From the NCBI GenBank assembly GCA_028696165.1, contig JAQVHQ010000035.1, positions 1 to 35,512 of the forward strand: a stretch of 35,512 bases of DNA, read 5' to 3'. A program made the translations under genes and the position numbers. Origin of the DNA: Lachnospiraceae bacterium. Lineage in GTDB: Bacteria; Bacillota; Clostridia; Lachnospirales; Lachnospiraceae. This document shows positions 15,083 to 23,305 of this stretch, piece after piece. Each line of letters begins with the position of its first letter. Within the stretch, counting starts at the first letter, position 1. The notes beneath the pieces are model-generated. The model was not told the DNA's origin. It did not search any database and saw only the letters and a list, made by a program, of their open reading frames with translations.

Positions 15083-15670
15083 TTGACGACTGAAGAAAAA
15101 CTACAGCATTTCTATGATTATTCCATGGAAAGTGCACAAAACGAAGCAAAAAGTATGCTGGATGAATATTCTATCGCCTTAAATAAAATATTCAAAGAGC
15201 ATCAGGAGAATATTAATCAACAGGCAGAGATCCGTCTTCATGACGAGACAAATGCTGCCCGGAGAGAATTTAATAAAGCACTCTCCGCAGAACAGCTGGT
15301 AATCAAAAGAACTTTGTCCAAAAAGACAAATGAAATCAAAGAACAGCTGTTTACAGAGGTACAGCAAAAACTCATGGACTTTAAAAACACTCCGGAGTAT
15401 ATGCCGTATCTATGCCGCAAGATGAAAGAAGCCTGGGATTTTGCCGCTGGTGATGAGATGGTCATCTATATTGATCCTTCTGATAGTCATCTGGCTGAAA
15501 AATTGGGTGAGGAAACTGGTGTTGTCCCTACGATTTCCAAGGAAATCTTCTTAGGCGGCATGCGCGCTGTCATTTCCTCAAAAAACATCTTAATTGACAA
15601 CTCCTTTACTTCTCTATTGAGAGAAGAAAAAGAACAGTTTAACTTTGACGGAGGTATGGTCCATGAATAG
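15083..15670 (+). CDS. V/A-type ATPase subunit E (peripheral stalk)
   Basis: Protein of 195 residues. A long N-terminal helix (about 1-100, coiled coil with subunit G/H) is followed by a globular C-terminal domain (YIDPSDSHLAEKLG, IFLGGMRAVISSKNILIDNSFTSLLREE), the standard E-subunit plan. Start is TTG at 15083 after GAGGGTGAG. Its stop overlaps the A-subunit start by 8 bases (ATGAATAG at 15663-15670). Confidence 0.92.
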   Translation: MTTEEKLQHFYDYSMESAQNEAKSMLDEYSIALNKIFKEHQENINQQAEIRLHDETNAARREFNKALSAEQLVIKRTLSKKTNEIKEQLFTEVQQKLMDFKNTPEYMPYLCRKMKEAWDFAAGDEMVIYIDPSDSHLAEKLGEETGVVPTISKEIFLGGMRAVISSKNILIDNSFTSLLREEKEQFNFDGGMVHE

Positions 15671-17429
15671 AACAGGAATTATCTATGGCATCAACGGACC
15701 CGTTGTCTATCTGAAAGGCAACACCGGATTCAAGATGTCAGAGATGGTATACGTGGGCGAAGAGAAACTGGTCGGTGAGGTCATTGGTTTAACAAAAGAC
15801 ACCACTACCGTCCAGGTTTTCGAAGAGACCACCGGATTAAAACCAGGTGCAGAAGTAGAAGCCACCGGCGATGCTATTTCTGTAACTTTAGGCCCTGGTA
15901 TCCTCAATAATATCTTCGATGGTATTGAAAGACCGTTGTCTGAAATCGCCAAAGCCTCCGGTAAATATATCACCCGAGGCGTCAGTGTTGACGCACTGGA
16001 CGTAGAGAAAAAATGGGATATCACATTAAAAGTCGCTGCCGGGGATGAAGTTCACGGTGGTACAATTATTGCAGAAACACAGGAGACCCCTTCTGTAGTT
16101 CATAAATCCATGGTGCCTCCCGGCATTGATGGAATTGTAAAAAGCGCAGTGCCCGACGGTGCTTATAATGTCACTGAGACAATTGTAGTTGTAACTTGTG
16201 AAGATGGAAGTGAAAAAGAAATCGCTCTGGCTCAGAAATGGCCAATTCGAATTCCCCGTCCTACCTCTGCACGTTTCCCGGCATCTGTTCCTCTAGTAAC
16301 GGGTCAGCGTATCTTAGATACTCTATTCCCAATTGCCAAAGGTGGAACCGCTGCTATCCCGGGTGGTTTCGGTACCGGTAAAACCATGACACAGCATCAG
16401 ATTGCAAAATGGTCTGACGCCAGCATAATCATCTACATCGGCTGTGGCGAGCGCGGAAACGAAATGACTGAGGTTTTGGAAGACTTTGCCAAACTGGTGG
16501 ATCCAAAAACAGGAAATCCCCTGATGGCTCGTACCACTTTGATTGCCAACACGTCCAATATGCCTGTAGCCGCCCGTGAGGCATCTATCTACACCGGTAT
16601 TACTCTGGCAGAATATTACCGTGATATGGGCTACGATGTAGCAATCATGGCAGACTCCACATCCCGCTGGGCTGAGGCGCTGCGAGAATTATCCGGACGT
16701 CTGGAAGAGATGCCTGCAGAAGAAGGTTTCCCTGCTTACCTGGCATCTCGACTGTCTGCTTTCTATGAGCGTGCGGGTATGATGCGTACTTTAAACGGTT
16801 CGGAAGGATCTGTTTCCATAATCGGAGCAGTTTCTCCACAGGGTGGTGACTTCTCAGAACCGGTAACACAGAATACCAAGCGTTTCGTACGCTGTTTCTG
16901 GGGCCTTGATAAATCCCTGGCTTATGCAAGACATTTCCCGGCTATTCACTGGCTGACCAGTTATAGCGAATATGTAAATGATTTAAGTCCATGGTACAGC
17001 GAACATGTATCTCCAAAGTTCATTGATTACCGTAACCAGATAATTGCTCTGCTGAATTCAGAGAGCAGTCTTATGGAAATTGTTAAGTTAATTGGTAGTG
17101 ATGTACTTCCGGATGACCAGAAATTAGTTCTGGAAATCGCCCGTGTTATCCGCCTTGGCTTCTTACAGCAAAATGCTTTCCACCAGGAAGATACCTGCGT
17201 ACCTATGCAGAAGCAGTTCCTGATGATGGATGTGGTATTATATCTGTATAAGAAAGCCCGGGATTTAATCACACAGGGACATCCTATGTCTATATTAAAA
17301 GAGGACACTATCTTTGAGAAAATCATTTCAATCAAATATGATGTGCCTAATAATCAATTAGAGTTATTCGATAATTACAAAAAAGATATCGATACATTCT
17401 ATGATAAAGTATTAGAGAAAAACGCTTAA
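15663..17429 (+). CDS. V/A-type ATPase catalytic subunit A
   Basis: Protein of 588 residues, the usual length for the catalytic subunit. It has an N-terminal beta-barrel (1-70), the A-specific bulge (about 110-190), and the nucleotide-binding core with Walker A GGFGTGKT (234-241, K240). The family segment [27 protein letters not shown] follows. ATP hydrolysis or synthesis occurs here in the A3B3 head. The in-frame TTG at 15645 is not used: GGAGGT (15650-15655) sits 7 bases before the ATG at 15663. Confidence 0.97.
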   Translation: MNRTGIIYGINGPVVYLKGNTGFKMSEMVYVGEEKLVGEVIGLTKDTTTVQVFEETTGLKPGAEVEATGDAISVTLGPGILNNIFDGIERPLSEIAKASGKYITRGVSVDALDVEKKWDITLKVAAGDEVHGGTIIAETQETPSVVHKSMVPPGIDGIVKSAVPDGAYNVTETIVVVTCEDGSEKEIALAQKWPIRIPRPTSARFPASVPLVTGQRILDTLFPIAKGGTAAIPGGFGTGKTMTQHQIAKWSDASIIIYIGCGERGNEMTEVLEDFAKLVDPKTGNPLMARTTLIANTSNMPVAAREASIYTGITLAEYYRDMGYDVAIMADSTSRWAEALRELSGRLEEMPAEEGFPAYLASRLSAFYERAGMMRTLNGSEGSVSIIGAVSPQGGDFSEPVTQNTKRFVRCFWGLDKSLAYARHFPAIHWLTSYSEYVNDLSPWYSEHVSPKFIDYRNQIIALLNSESSLMEIVKLIGSDVLPDDQKLVLEIARVIRLGFLQQNAFHQEDTCVPMQKQFLMMDVVLYLYKKARDLITQGHPMSILKEDTIFEKIISIKYDVPNNQLELFDNYKKDIDTFYDKVLEKNA

Positions 17430-17442
17430 GGAGGGAACGTCA

Positions 17443-18834
17443 ATGTCAATAGAATATTTAGGACTCAGCGAAATCAACGGCCCTCTTGTAGTACTGGAAG
17501 GCGTAAAAAATGCCGCCTATGAAGAAATTGTTGAATTTACCATAGAGGGCAAAGAGAAAAAACTCGGCCGTATCGTAGAAATATACGATGATAAGGCTGT
17601 TATACAGGTGTTTGAAGGAACCGAAAGTATGTCTCTAAAAAACACTCATACGAAATTAACCGGTCATCCTATGGAAATAGCCTTATCACCAGAGATGCTG
17701 GGCCGTACCTTCAATGGTATCGGTGCACCTATCGATGATTTAGGACCTATTGTTCCGGAACAGATGACTAATATCAATGGTCTTCCATTGAATCCATGTA
17801 CCAGAGAATATCCTCGTAACTATATCCGTACCGGTATCTCTGCTATTGATGGTCTGACCACACTGATTCGCGGACAGAAGCTTCCTATCTTCTCTGGAAA
17901 TGGACTTCCTCACGACCAGCTGGCTGCGCAGATTGTACAGCAGGCTTCTCTGGGAGATAACACAGATGAAGAATTTGCTATTGTATTTGCCGCAATGGGA
18001 GTTAAATATGATGTGGCAGAATTCTTCCGCCGTACCTTCGAGGAAAGTGGTGTATCTGACCACGTAGTTATGTTCTTAAATCTGGCAAACGATCCGGTTG
18101 TAGAACGTCTGATTACACCAAAAGTAGCTTTAACTGTTGCAGAATATCTGGCTTTTGAAAAGGGTATGCATATTCTTGTAATTTTGACTGATATCACTTC
18201 TTTCTGCGAAGCTATGCGTGAGGTATCTTCTTCTAAAGGAGAAATTCCTTCCCGTAAAGGTTATCCCGGTTACTTATACAGTGAATTGGCTACTTTATAT
18301 GAGCGTGCAGGTATCGTCAGTGGAGGAACCGGGTCGGTAACACAGATTCCAATTCTTACCATGCCAAATGATGATATCACACATCCAATCCCTGACCTTA
18401 CCGGTTATATTACAGAAGGACAGATTGTATTAGACCGTCAGCTTCACGGACAGGCTGTATACCCGCCAATCAATGTACTTCCTTCCCTTTCCCGTCTGAT
18501 GAAGGATGGTATCGGTAAAGGATACACCCGTGAAGATCACCAGGATGTTGCAAATCAGCTGTTCTCCTGCTATGCAAAAGTGGGAGATGCACGTGCGCTG
18601 GCATCCGTAATTGGTGAAGACGAATTATCACCCCTTGATAAGAAATACTTGATTTTCGGTAAAGCTTTTGAAGAAAATTTTGTTGGTCAGGGTCGTATGG
18701 AAAACCGAACGATTGAAGATACCTTAAATATCGGCTGGAATCTGCTTGGCATCCTGCCGAAAGAGGAATTAGACCGTATTGATACGAAGATTTTAGACCA
18801 GTACTATAAACCAGTTCAGGGAACCAATGCTTAA
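17443..18834 (+). CDS. V/A-type ATPase regulatory subunit B
   Basis: Protein of 463 residues. Related to subunit A but non-catalytic: at the P-loop position it has [15 protein letters not shown] instead of a GKT Walker A motif, as in all B subunits. The [28 protein letters not shown] segment is highly conserved. Three copies alternate with A in the head. AAGGAGG before the ATG, 13 bases after subunit A. Confidence 0.97.
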   Translation: MSIEYLGLSEINGPLVVLEGVKNAAYEEIVEFTIEGKEKKLGRIVEIYDDKAVIQVFEGTESMSLKNTHTKLTGHPMEIALSPEMLGRTFNGIGAPIDDLGPIVPEQMTNINGLPLNPCTREYPRNYIRTGISAIDGLTTLIRGQKLPIFSGNGLPHDQLAAQIVQQASLGDNTDEEFAIVFAAMGVKYDVAEFFRRTFEESGVSDHVVMFLNLANDPVVERLITPKVALTVAEYLAFEKGMHILVILTDITSFCEAMREVSSSKGEIPSRKGYPGYLYSELATLYERAGIVSGGTGSVTQIPILTMPNDDITHPIPDLTGYITEGQIVLDRQLHGQAVYPPINVLPSLSRLMKDGIGKGYTREDHQDVANQLFSCYAKVGDARALASVIGEDELSPLDKKYLIFGKAFEENFVGQGRMENRTIEDTLNIGWNLLGILPKEELDRIDTKILDQYYKPVQGTNA

Positions 18835-18845
18835 GGAGGGATGTT

Positions 18846-19463
18846 ATGGATCCGAATACATTTCCTACTAAGGGGAATTTAATCCTTGCTAAAAACTCTC
18901 TGGCTTTATCCAGACAGGGCTTTGACCTGATGGATAAGAAGAGAAATATCTTAATCCGTGAATTAATGGAATTGATTGATAAGGCTAAAAATATCCAGTC
19001 ACAGATTGATATTACCTTTACCACTGCCTATAAGGCTCTGCAGCAGGCGAATATTGAATTGGGCATTAATTATGTTCAGGAGATTTCTTTTACGGTTCCT
19101 ATTGAGGATTCTATTTCTATTAAGACCCGGAGTATTATGGGGACGGAAATTCCTTTGGTTCGTGCGGATGAACCGGATACGATACCGACTTATGCTTATT
19201 ATAGTACCAGGGAGTCGTTGGATAAGGCCAGGGAGGCTTTTGAGAAGGTGAAACAGCTGACTATTGAGCTTTCTATGGTAGAGAATTCGGCTTATCGTCT
19301 GGCGGCGAATATTAAGAAGACGCAGAAGAGGGCCAATGCTTTGAAGAATATTACGATTCCTCATTATGAACAGCTTACTAAGGATATTTCTAATGCCTTG
19401 GAGGAGAAGGAGAGGGAGGAATTTACGCGATTAAAGGTTATTAAGAGGATGCAGGGGAAATAA
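18846..19463 (+). CDS. V/A-type ATPase subunit D (central rotor shaft)
   Basis: Protein of 205 residues, mainly two long antiparallel helices around a short middle domain. The N-terminal FPTKGNLILAKNSLALSRQGFDLMDKKRNIL is the family signature. The C-terminal helix RRANALKNITIPHYEQLTKDI-like region is present (here KRANALKNITIPHYEQ). It rotates inside the A3B3 head with subunit F. Codon use changes inside the gene: the first third is mixed, while from about 19020 on G/T-ending codons dominate, continuing into the following DNA. The protein itself stays conserved. Confidence 0.95.
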   Translation: MDPNTFPTKGNLILAKNSLALSRQGFDLMDKKRNILIRELMELIDKAKNIQSQIDITFTTAYKALQQANIELGINYVQEISFTVPIEDSISIKTRSIMGTEIPLVRADEPDTIPTYAYYSTRESLDKAREAFEKVKQLTIELSMVENSAYRLAANIKKTQKRANALKNITIPHYEQLTKDISNALEEKEREEFTRLKVIKRMQGK

Positions 19464-19483
19464 TGGAAATATAAAAGATAGGT

Positions 19484-19515
19484 ATTCAAGGCGGACGCAG
19501 AAGAGTTTCCGGAGC
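19484..19515 (+). repeat. Dispersed 32-base repeat, copy 1
   Basis: Starts ATTCAAGGCGGAC and runs into the left tip of palindrome 2. The same 32 bases, with two transitions, occur at 29103-29134 where they form the left half of a terminator. Two copies 9.6 kb apart, both straight after a + strand operon, suggest a family of related 3'-end elements. Confidence 0.85.
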
Positions 19516-19823
19516 AGGGCCTTCCACTTAGCTATCCTGGCCGGAGGTAAATGCAGCATCTCCATTGATAGATCATTTCGCTGTGAACATCTAAGTAAAA
19601 AGAGACCGATTTCTGTGGGAATCAGGTACATTCAGCCTGTATGCTGATGCATACACGCTTCAAGGTACCTTCGAAGTGTGTTTTGGTAAACACACTTCGT
19701 CCCACAGAAATTGGTCTCTTTTTACTAAGATGTTCATCAGCTTATTCTATATCAATGGAGATGCTGCATTTACCTCCGGCCAGGATAGCTAAGTGGAAGG
19801 CCCTGCTCCGGAAACTCTTCTGC
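19497..19823. repeat. 327-bp long inverted repeat (palindrome 2) behind the ATPase operon
   Basis: Left arm 19497-19620 and right arm 19700-19823, both 124 bases, are reverse complements with about a dozen mismatches, clustered in one central patch. The 79-base centre contains further hairpins: TGTATGC/GCATACA around 19638-19655 and a perfect 12-bp CGAAGTGTGTTT/AAACACACTTCG stem (19672-19683 with 19688-19699). It starts 34 bases after the ntpD-type stop and can act as the operon's 3' structure. Both arms contain the same mirrored short reading frame, which is a by-product of the inverted repeat. 19824-19926 is gene-free and G/T-rich. Confidence 0.92.
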
Positions 19824-19926
19824 TGGGTGTTGGTGATATGTTGTATCATTTACTATTTCTTTGTTTTATTTGGTGAGTGTTTGTGTATTTATCGATTATT
19901 GTTGGTTTTTTTGTATGTTTAGGATT

Positions 19927-20400
19927 CTAGAAACCTTCTTTGCGGCGTTGTTTGCGAAGTTGGTAGCGTTTTTCGCCGCCTTGCCATTCGGCTTTTTCGG
20001 ATTCTGTTTCTACGATTAGACCGGGGACTTCCTGGGCTTTTCCTTCTTTGTCGATTGCTACCATTACCAGGTAGGCTCTGTTTATATTGATTCTTTGGCC
20101 TTGCTGGTTTTCTACGTAGGTGTCTATTCGTACTTCCATGGAGGTTCTTCCTACGTATGTGAGTTTTCCTACCAAAACTACCATATCATTTTGGTAGGCT
20201 CCTGCTTTGAAGTTTAGGTTGTCGATGGAGGCTGTTGAGACTTCCATTCCAGAGTGTCTTCTTGTTACTATTCCGGCTAGTTCGTCTATCCACTGGGTTA
20301 GGTAGCCTCCAAATAGTCTGCCGAATCCGTTTATGTATTGCGATCGGATGATATACACTTGTTCTGTGGCTGATTCTTTTACTGTTTTGTATTGTCGCAT
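19927..20400 (-). CDS. Hotdog-fold acyl-CoA thioesterase (YciA/BFIT-like)
   Basis: Protein of 157 residues with a single hotdog domain: the NGFGRLFGGYLTQWIDELAGIVTRRHSG segment holds the conserved LFGG and catalytic-region Asp, and VGRTSMEVRIDTYVENQQGQ is the second strand block. Such enzymes hydrolyse acyl-CoA to free acid plus CoA. It follows the permease gene after 129 bases containing an intercistronic hairpin, so it is probably the last gene of the thiolase cluster. Codons on the sense strand are A/C-ending, which on the + strand is the same G/T bias as the end of subunit D. Confidence 0.87.
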   Translation of the reverse strand: MRQYKTVKESATEQVYIIRSQYINGFGRLFGGYLTQWIDELAGIVTRRHSGMEVSTASIDNLNFKAGAYQNDMVVLVGKLTYVGRTSMEVRIDTYVENQQGQRININRAYLVMVAIDKEGKAQEVPGLIVETESEKAEWQGGEKRYQLRKQRRKEGF

Positions 20401-20454
20401 TTTATTTATAGCGTTCCTCCTGTTTTCAAATTTTTTTGTTATTTTCTAAGTATT

Positions 20455-20480
20455 TGAGACTAGCCCATAGGCCAGTCTCA
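20455..20480 (-). other. Intercistronic hairpin
   Basis: TGAGACTAGCC (20455-20465) faces GGCCAGTCTCA (20470-20480). In the - strand transcript the single mismatch becomes a G-U pair, so the fold fits the cluster mRNA better than the opposite strand. No T-run follows on the - strand, so it looks like a processing or partial attenuation site rather than a full terminator. Confidence 0.5.
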
Positions 20481-20529
20481 TTTTGTTGTTTTATTTATTT
20501 TTATTACACTAAAGGTTTATAGAGTTCTC

Positions 20530-21831
20530 TTATACAAAGAATACGCAGGCCATGGCAGCTACGATTGGGGCGACTAAGGATAGCCAGAATACTGGTTTGT
20601 ATGCTTTTTTGTGGTTTAGACCGGATACTGTGAGGGCTACTATTACGCCGGTGTTCCATGGTACGGTATCGAAGCCTCCTGCTGCTGCACATACGGTTCT
20701 ATGTATCCATTCTGGTGAGAGACCTGCTGCAAGCCAGGTATCTGAGAACATTTCCAGAATCATGGTAATTGCTCCGGATGCGGATCCGCATATCAGTGCT
20801 ACTATATTAGTTGAGAATACTACGGATACTGCTGTTACTACTTTCGAGGTACTTGAAAATGATAAGAGCAGATCTTTTACCAGACCAAATGCATCTGTAG
20901 ATGCAACTACCTGGGCTATTCCTACGATACAGGCTACGCAGACGAGTGGTTTTACTCCTGTTTCGGTTCCTATGTTCATGCATTCTAATAAGTTTGGTGT
21001 TGCTTTGTAGAATAATATGATAGCTGCAATAACTCCCAGTCCTAATCCAAATATTGGTTCTAATTTTAGGATATTTATTGATCCCAGACAAACGAGAATT
21101 GGTATTAGAGAAATGATTAATCCTGGTGCTCGTTCTGCTATTGCGGTATCATCGGTATCATCTACTTCCGGTGGAAGTGAATTCTGCTTCCATGGTGTTT
21201 TTTTAATACTTCTATATTCGAGATAGAGATATCCTGCACAGAACAGATAGAATACTACTGCCATGACGATACTCATTACAGGTGCCGCCATCAGATTGGT
21301 TCCTAATACATGCGTTGGCAGTATATTATGTATCTGAAGTCCTCCCGGCCAGATAAGTTCTGGTGGCACGATTCCCATTAAGGTTAGCCCTGGCCATAAA
21401 TACCATGGGGTTCCTGTTTTTTTGAAAATCGGTCGAGATAATGGCAGTAATATGAAGTAAATAACAAATGCGGAAATTCCTCCCCATGTCAGGAATGATG
21501 TTACTATAATGTAGCCTAGTAAGGACCATTTAACGCCCATTTTTTTAACTACGGTATCACCAATTCTCCATGCAGCTCCACTTTCGCTGAAAAGCTTTCC
21601 TAAAATAGCTCCTTCTACGAATATAAGCAGATTAGGTGCGACAAAGTTTCCTACACCATTTGCAAAAGTCTTTGTAAAAACCTCCACTAAGTTCAGCTGA
21701 CTGGTTATTGTGAGAATTACAACACACGCCACACTGGTATAGATAACATTCCAGTTCTTGTACACTGCAAATGTCATAAATGATAATGACACGATAATTC
21801 CGATCAATCCAATAATAACATGAATAGACAT
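20530..21831 (-). CDS. GntP-family permease (gluconate/hydroxyacid:H+ symporter type)
   Basis: Protein of 433 residues with about 12 membrane segments, cytoplasmic membrane. The C-terminal block (LICGSASGAITMILEMFSDTW, AAGGFDTVPWNTGVIVALTVSGL, YKPVF) matches the GntP branch of the ion-transporter superfamily, whose members carry gluconate, other sugar acids or D-3-hydroxybutyrate. AGGAGG precedes the ATG. Its place in the middle of a thiolase/CoA-transferase/3-hydroxybutyryl-CoA dehydrogenase cluster makes a short hydroxy or keto acid the best guess for substrate, by inference. Confidence 0.82.
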   Translation of the reverse strand: MSIHVIIGLIGIIVSLSFMTFAVYKNWNVIYTSVACVVILTITSQLNLVEVFTKTFANGVGNFVAPNLLIFVEGAILGKLFSESGAAWRIGDTVVKKMGVKWSLLGYIIVTSFLTWGGISAFVIYFILLPLSRPIFKKTGTPWYLWPGLTLMGIVPPELIWPGGLQIHNILPTHVLGTNLMAAPVMSIVMAVVFYLFCAGYLYLEYRSIKKTPWKQNSLPPEVDDTDDTAIAERAPGLIISLIPILVCLGSINILKLEPIFGLGLGVIAAIILFYKATPNLLECMNIGTETGVKPLVCVACIVGIAQVVASTDAFGLVKDLLLSFSSTSKVVTAVSVVFSTNIVALICGSASGAITMILEMFSDTWLAAGLSPEWIHRTVCAAAGGFDTVPWNTGVIVALTVSGLNHKKAYKPVFWLSLVAPIVAAMACVFFV

Positions 21832-21856
21832 ATACCCTCCTCCTATCTATGATACA

Positions 21857-21896
21857 GGTATGATTCCCCTGATATTTCCATAAGGATAATCATACC
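21857..21896 (-). other. Inverted repeat between dehydrogenase and permease genes
   Basis: GGTATGATT (21857-21865) and AATCATACC (21888-21896) pair perfectly, with an inner CCT/AGG. It lies in the 88-base gap before the permease ribosome site. No T-run on the - strand. Could stabilise or separate the message segments, or be a binding site. Confidence 0.45.
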
Positions 21897-21919
21897 ATAT
21901 CTCATACACTTTCGTTGTT

Positions 21920-22765
21920 TTAATATTGATAAAAACCTCTTCCACTCTTTTTGCCCAGCATTCCGGCATTTACCATTTTCTTAAGAAGTGGGCATGGTCT
22001 GTATTTTGGATCTCCCAATTCTTCATAGATTTTTGTCATACTTGCAAGAAGCGTGTCTAATCCAGTATAATCTGCCAGTTCCAATGGTCCCATTGGCCAG
22101 TTACATCCCAGCTTCATAGCCTGGTCTACATCTTCCGGGCGGTTGCCTTCCATTACCAGATAGATTGCCTCGTTGCGCATTGGTTCAAAGATTCTATTTA
22201 CAAGGAATCCTGCTGTATCAGGTGCCTTTACTGTGGTTTTTCCGATTTTCTGTCCAAATTCAAATGCTTTTTTCTCACTTAAATCAGAAGTCAGGATACC
22301 TGGAATGATTTCAACTAGACGCATTGCCGGTACTGGCATAAAGAAATGTGTACCTACTACTCTTTCCGGTCTTTTTGCTGCGCTTGCAATCTTGGTAATA
22401 GACATTCCTGATGTGTTCGTACATAGAATTGCATCCTCATTTACAATATCATCCAACTGCGCGAATATTTTTAATTTTATATCCATGTTCTCTGTAGCTG
22501 CTTCCACGACAACATCTGCATCTTTTCCATCTTCATAACTTCCTGATGTCTGCAGAAGTTTTAAAGCAGCTTCTCTGTCTTCCTGTGTGATTTTTCCTTT
22601 TTCTACTTTCCTTTGCAAAAAATGTGCAATATTTCCTGCTCCTTTTTCCGCATATTCCTTTGATATGTCCACAAGCAATGTATTTAATCCATGTTCAATA
22701 CATGTCTGAGCAATACCACTTCCCATAATTCCAGCTCCTACTACCATTACCTTTGATATACACAT
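21920..22765 (-). CDS. hbd: 3-hydroxybutyryl-CoA dehydrogenase
   Basis: Protein of 281 residues, the standard length. NAD(P)-dependent interconversion of (S)-3-hydroxybutyryl-CoA and acetoacetyl-CoA. GAGIMGSG (10-17) is the dinucleotide site. Catalytic-region residues S119 (NTSG), H140 (GTHFF), E152 (RLVE) and N190 (FLVNR) are in place. The usual HFFNP motif reads HFFMP here. The ATG at 22765 follows AAAGGAGTT; the in-frame ATG at 22783 lies upstream of this site and is not used. Crotonase and butyryl-CoA dehydrogenase, common partners in butyrate synthesis, are absent nearby. Confidence 0.93.
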   Translation of the reverse strand: MCISKVMVVGAGIMGSGIAQTCIEHGLNTLLVDISKEYAEKGAGNIAHFLQRKVEKGKITQEDREAALKLLQTSGSYEDGKDADVVVEAATENMDIKLKIFAQLDDIVNEDAILCTNTSGMSITKIASAAKRPERVVGTHFFMPVPAMRLVEIIPGILTSDLSEKKAFEFGQKIGKTTVKAPDTAGFLVNRIFEPMRNEAIYLVMEGNRPEDVDQAMKLGCNWPMGPLELADYTGLDTLLASMTKIYEELGDPKYRPCPLLKKMVNAGMLGKKSGRGFYQY

Positions 22766-22791
22766 AATTAGAACTCCTTTCATTTACCCTG

Positions 22792-22893
22792 TTCATTTGT
22801 CATTTTTATTGATTTGCTTTTTCTATTCATTTGTCGTTTCTATTGATTTATTTCTTCTGTTAATTTACTGCTCCTATTGAGTTTTCTTATCTA
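22792..22893 (-). repeat. Three 34-base imperfect tandem repeats in the hbd leader
   Basis: Units at 22792-22825, 22826-22859 and 22860-22893, each of the form TTCATTTGTC...TATTGATTT on the + strand; the first two are close and the third more diverged. They fill the 125-base gap between the VOC gene stop and the hbd ribosome site and slightly overlap the VOC 3' end. In mRNA they are A-rich and unstructured. Confidence 0.75.
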
Positions 22894-23295
22894 TTTGTTT
22901 GTCTTCTCTACAAATTCCACAAGGACTCCCAGACCATATCTTGGTCGTAAAAAGTTCACGATAATATTGCCGGCACCTTTTGCCGGGGTTTCTTCAAGCA
23001 TTTCCATACCTTTTGCTTCAAAATCTTCCCTTGCCTGTTTGACATCCTCTACTTCAAAAGCGATATGATGAATGCCACCCTTGCCTTTGTTGAATTCCGT
23101 AAGTACTCCTTCTGTAGGCACTACTAATTCTACCGGACTCTCCTTAGCTGTGTATTTTGTAAAGATACACCACGCATGGTATGCTTCTACATACTCCTTA
23201 TAATCTTCTTCTAATCCAAATTTCTCCATGAACTCTTCCGCCCGTTCCATAGAGGTCATAATAATTCCCACATGATGCAGTCTGACTGGTTTCAT
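22891..23295 (-). CDS. VOC-family protein, methylmalonyl-CoA epimerase-like
   Basis: Protein of 134 residues with two beta-alpha-beta-beta-beta units of the vicinal-oxygen-chelate fold. Candidate metal ligands: H8 (LHHVG), H77 in GIHHIAFEV, and E127 in VLVEFVE. The overall pattern GIHHIAFEVEDVKQAREDFEAKGM...GVLVEFVE is that of methylmalonyl-CoA epimerase, which shifts the alpha-carbon stereocentre. No mutase or carboxylase is nearby, and the surrounding genes act on C4 3-hydroxyacyl-CoAs, so the true substrate is probably another acyl-CoA. It starts 10 bases after the CoA-transferase stop. Confidence 0.82.
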   Translation of the reverse strand: MKPVRLHHVGIIMTSMERAEEFMEKFGLEEDYKEYVEAYHAWCIFTKYTAKESPVELVVPTEGVLTEFNKGKGGIHHIAFEVEDVKQAREDFEAKGMEMLEETPAKGAGNIIVNFLRPRYGLGVLVEFVEKTNK

Positions 23296-23305
23296 ATTTT
23301 TTCTC

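Noticed and set aside
18470-19024. 184-residue frame antisense to ATPase subunits B and D
   Set aside because: Lies opposite strongly conserved coding sequence, crosses the junction of two genes, and resembles no family.
19431-19922. Two frames sharing a PTEIGLFLLRC / MEMLHLPPARIAKW peptide on opposite strands
   Set aside because: Both are products of the two arms of palindrome 2; the shared peptide reflects DNA symmetry, not gene duplication.
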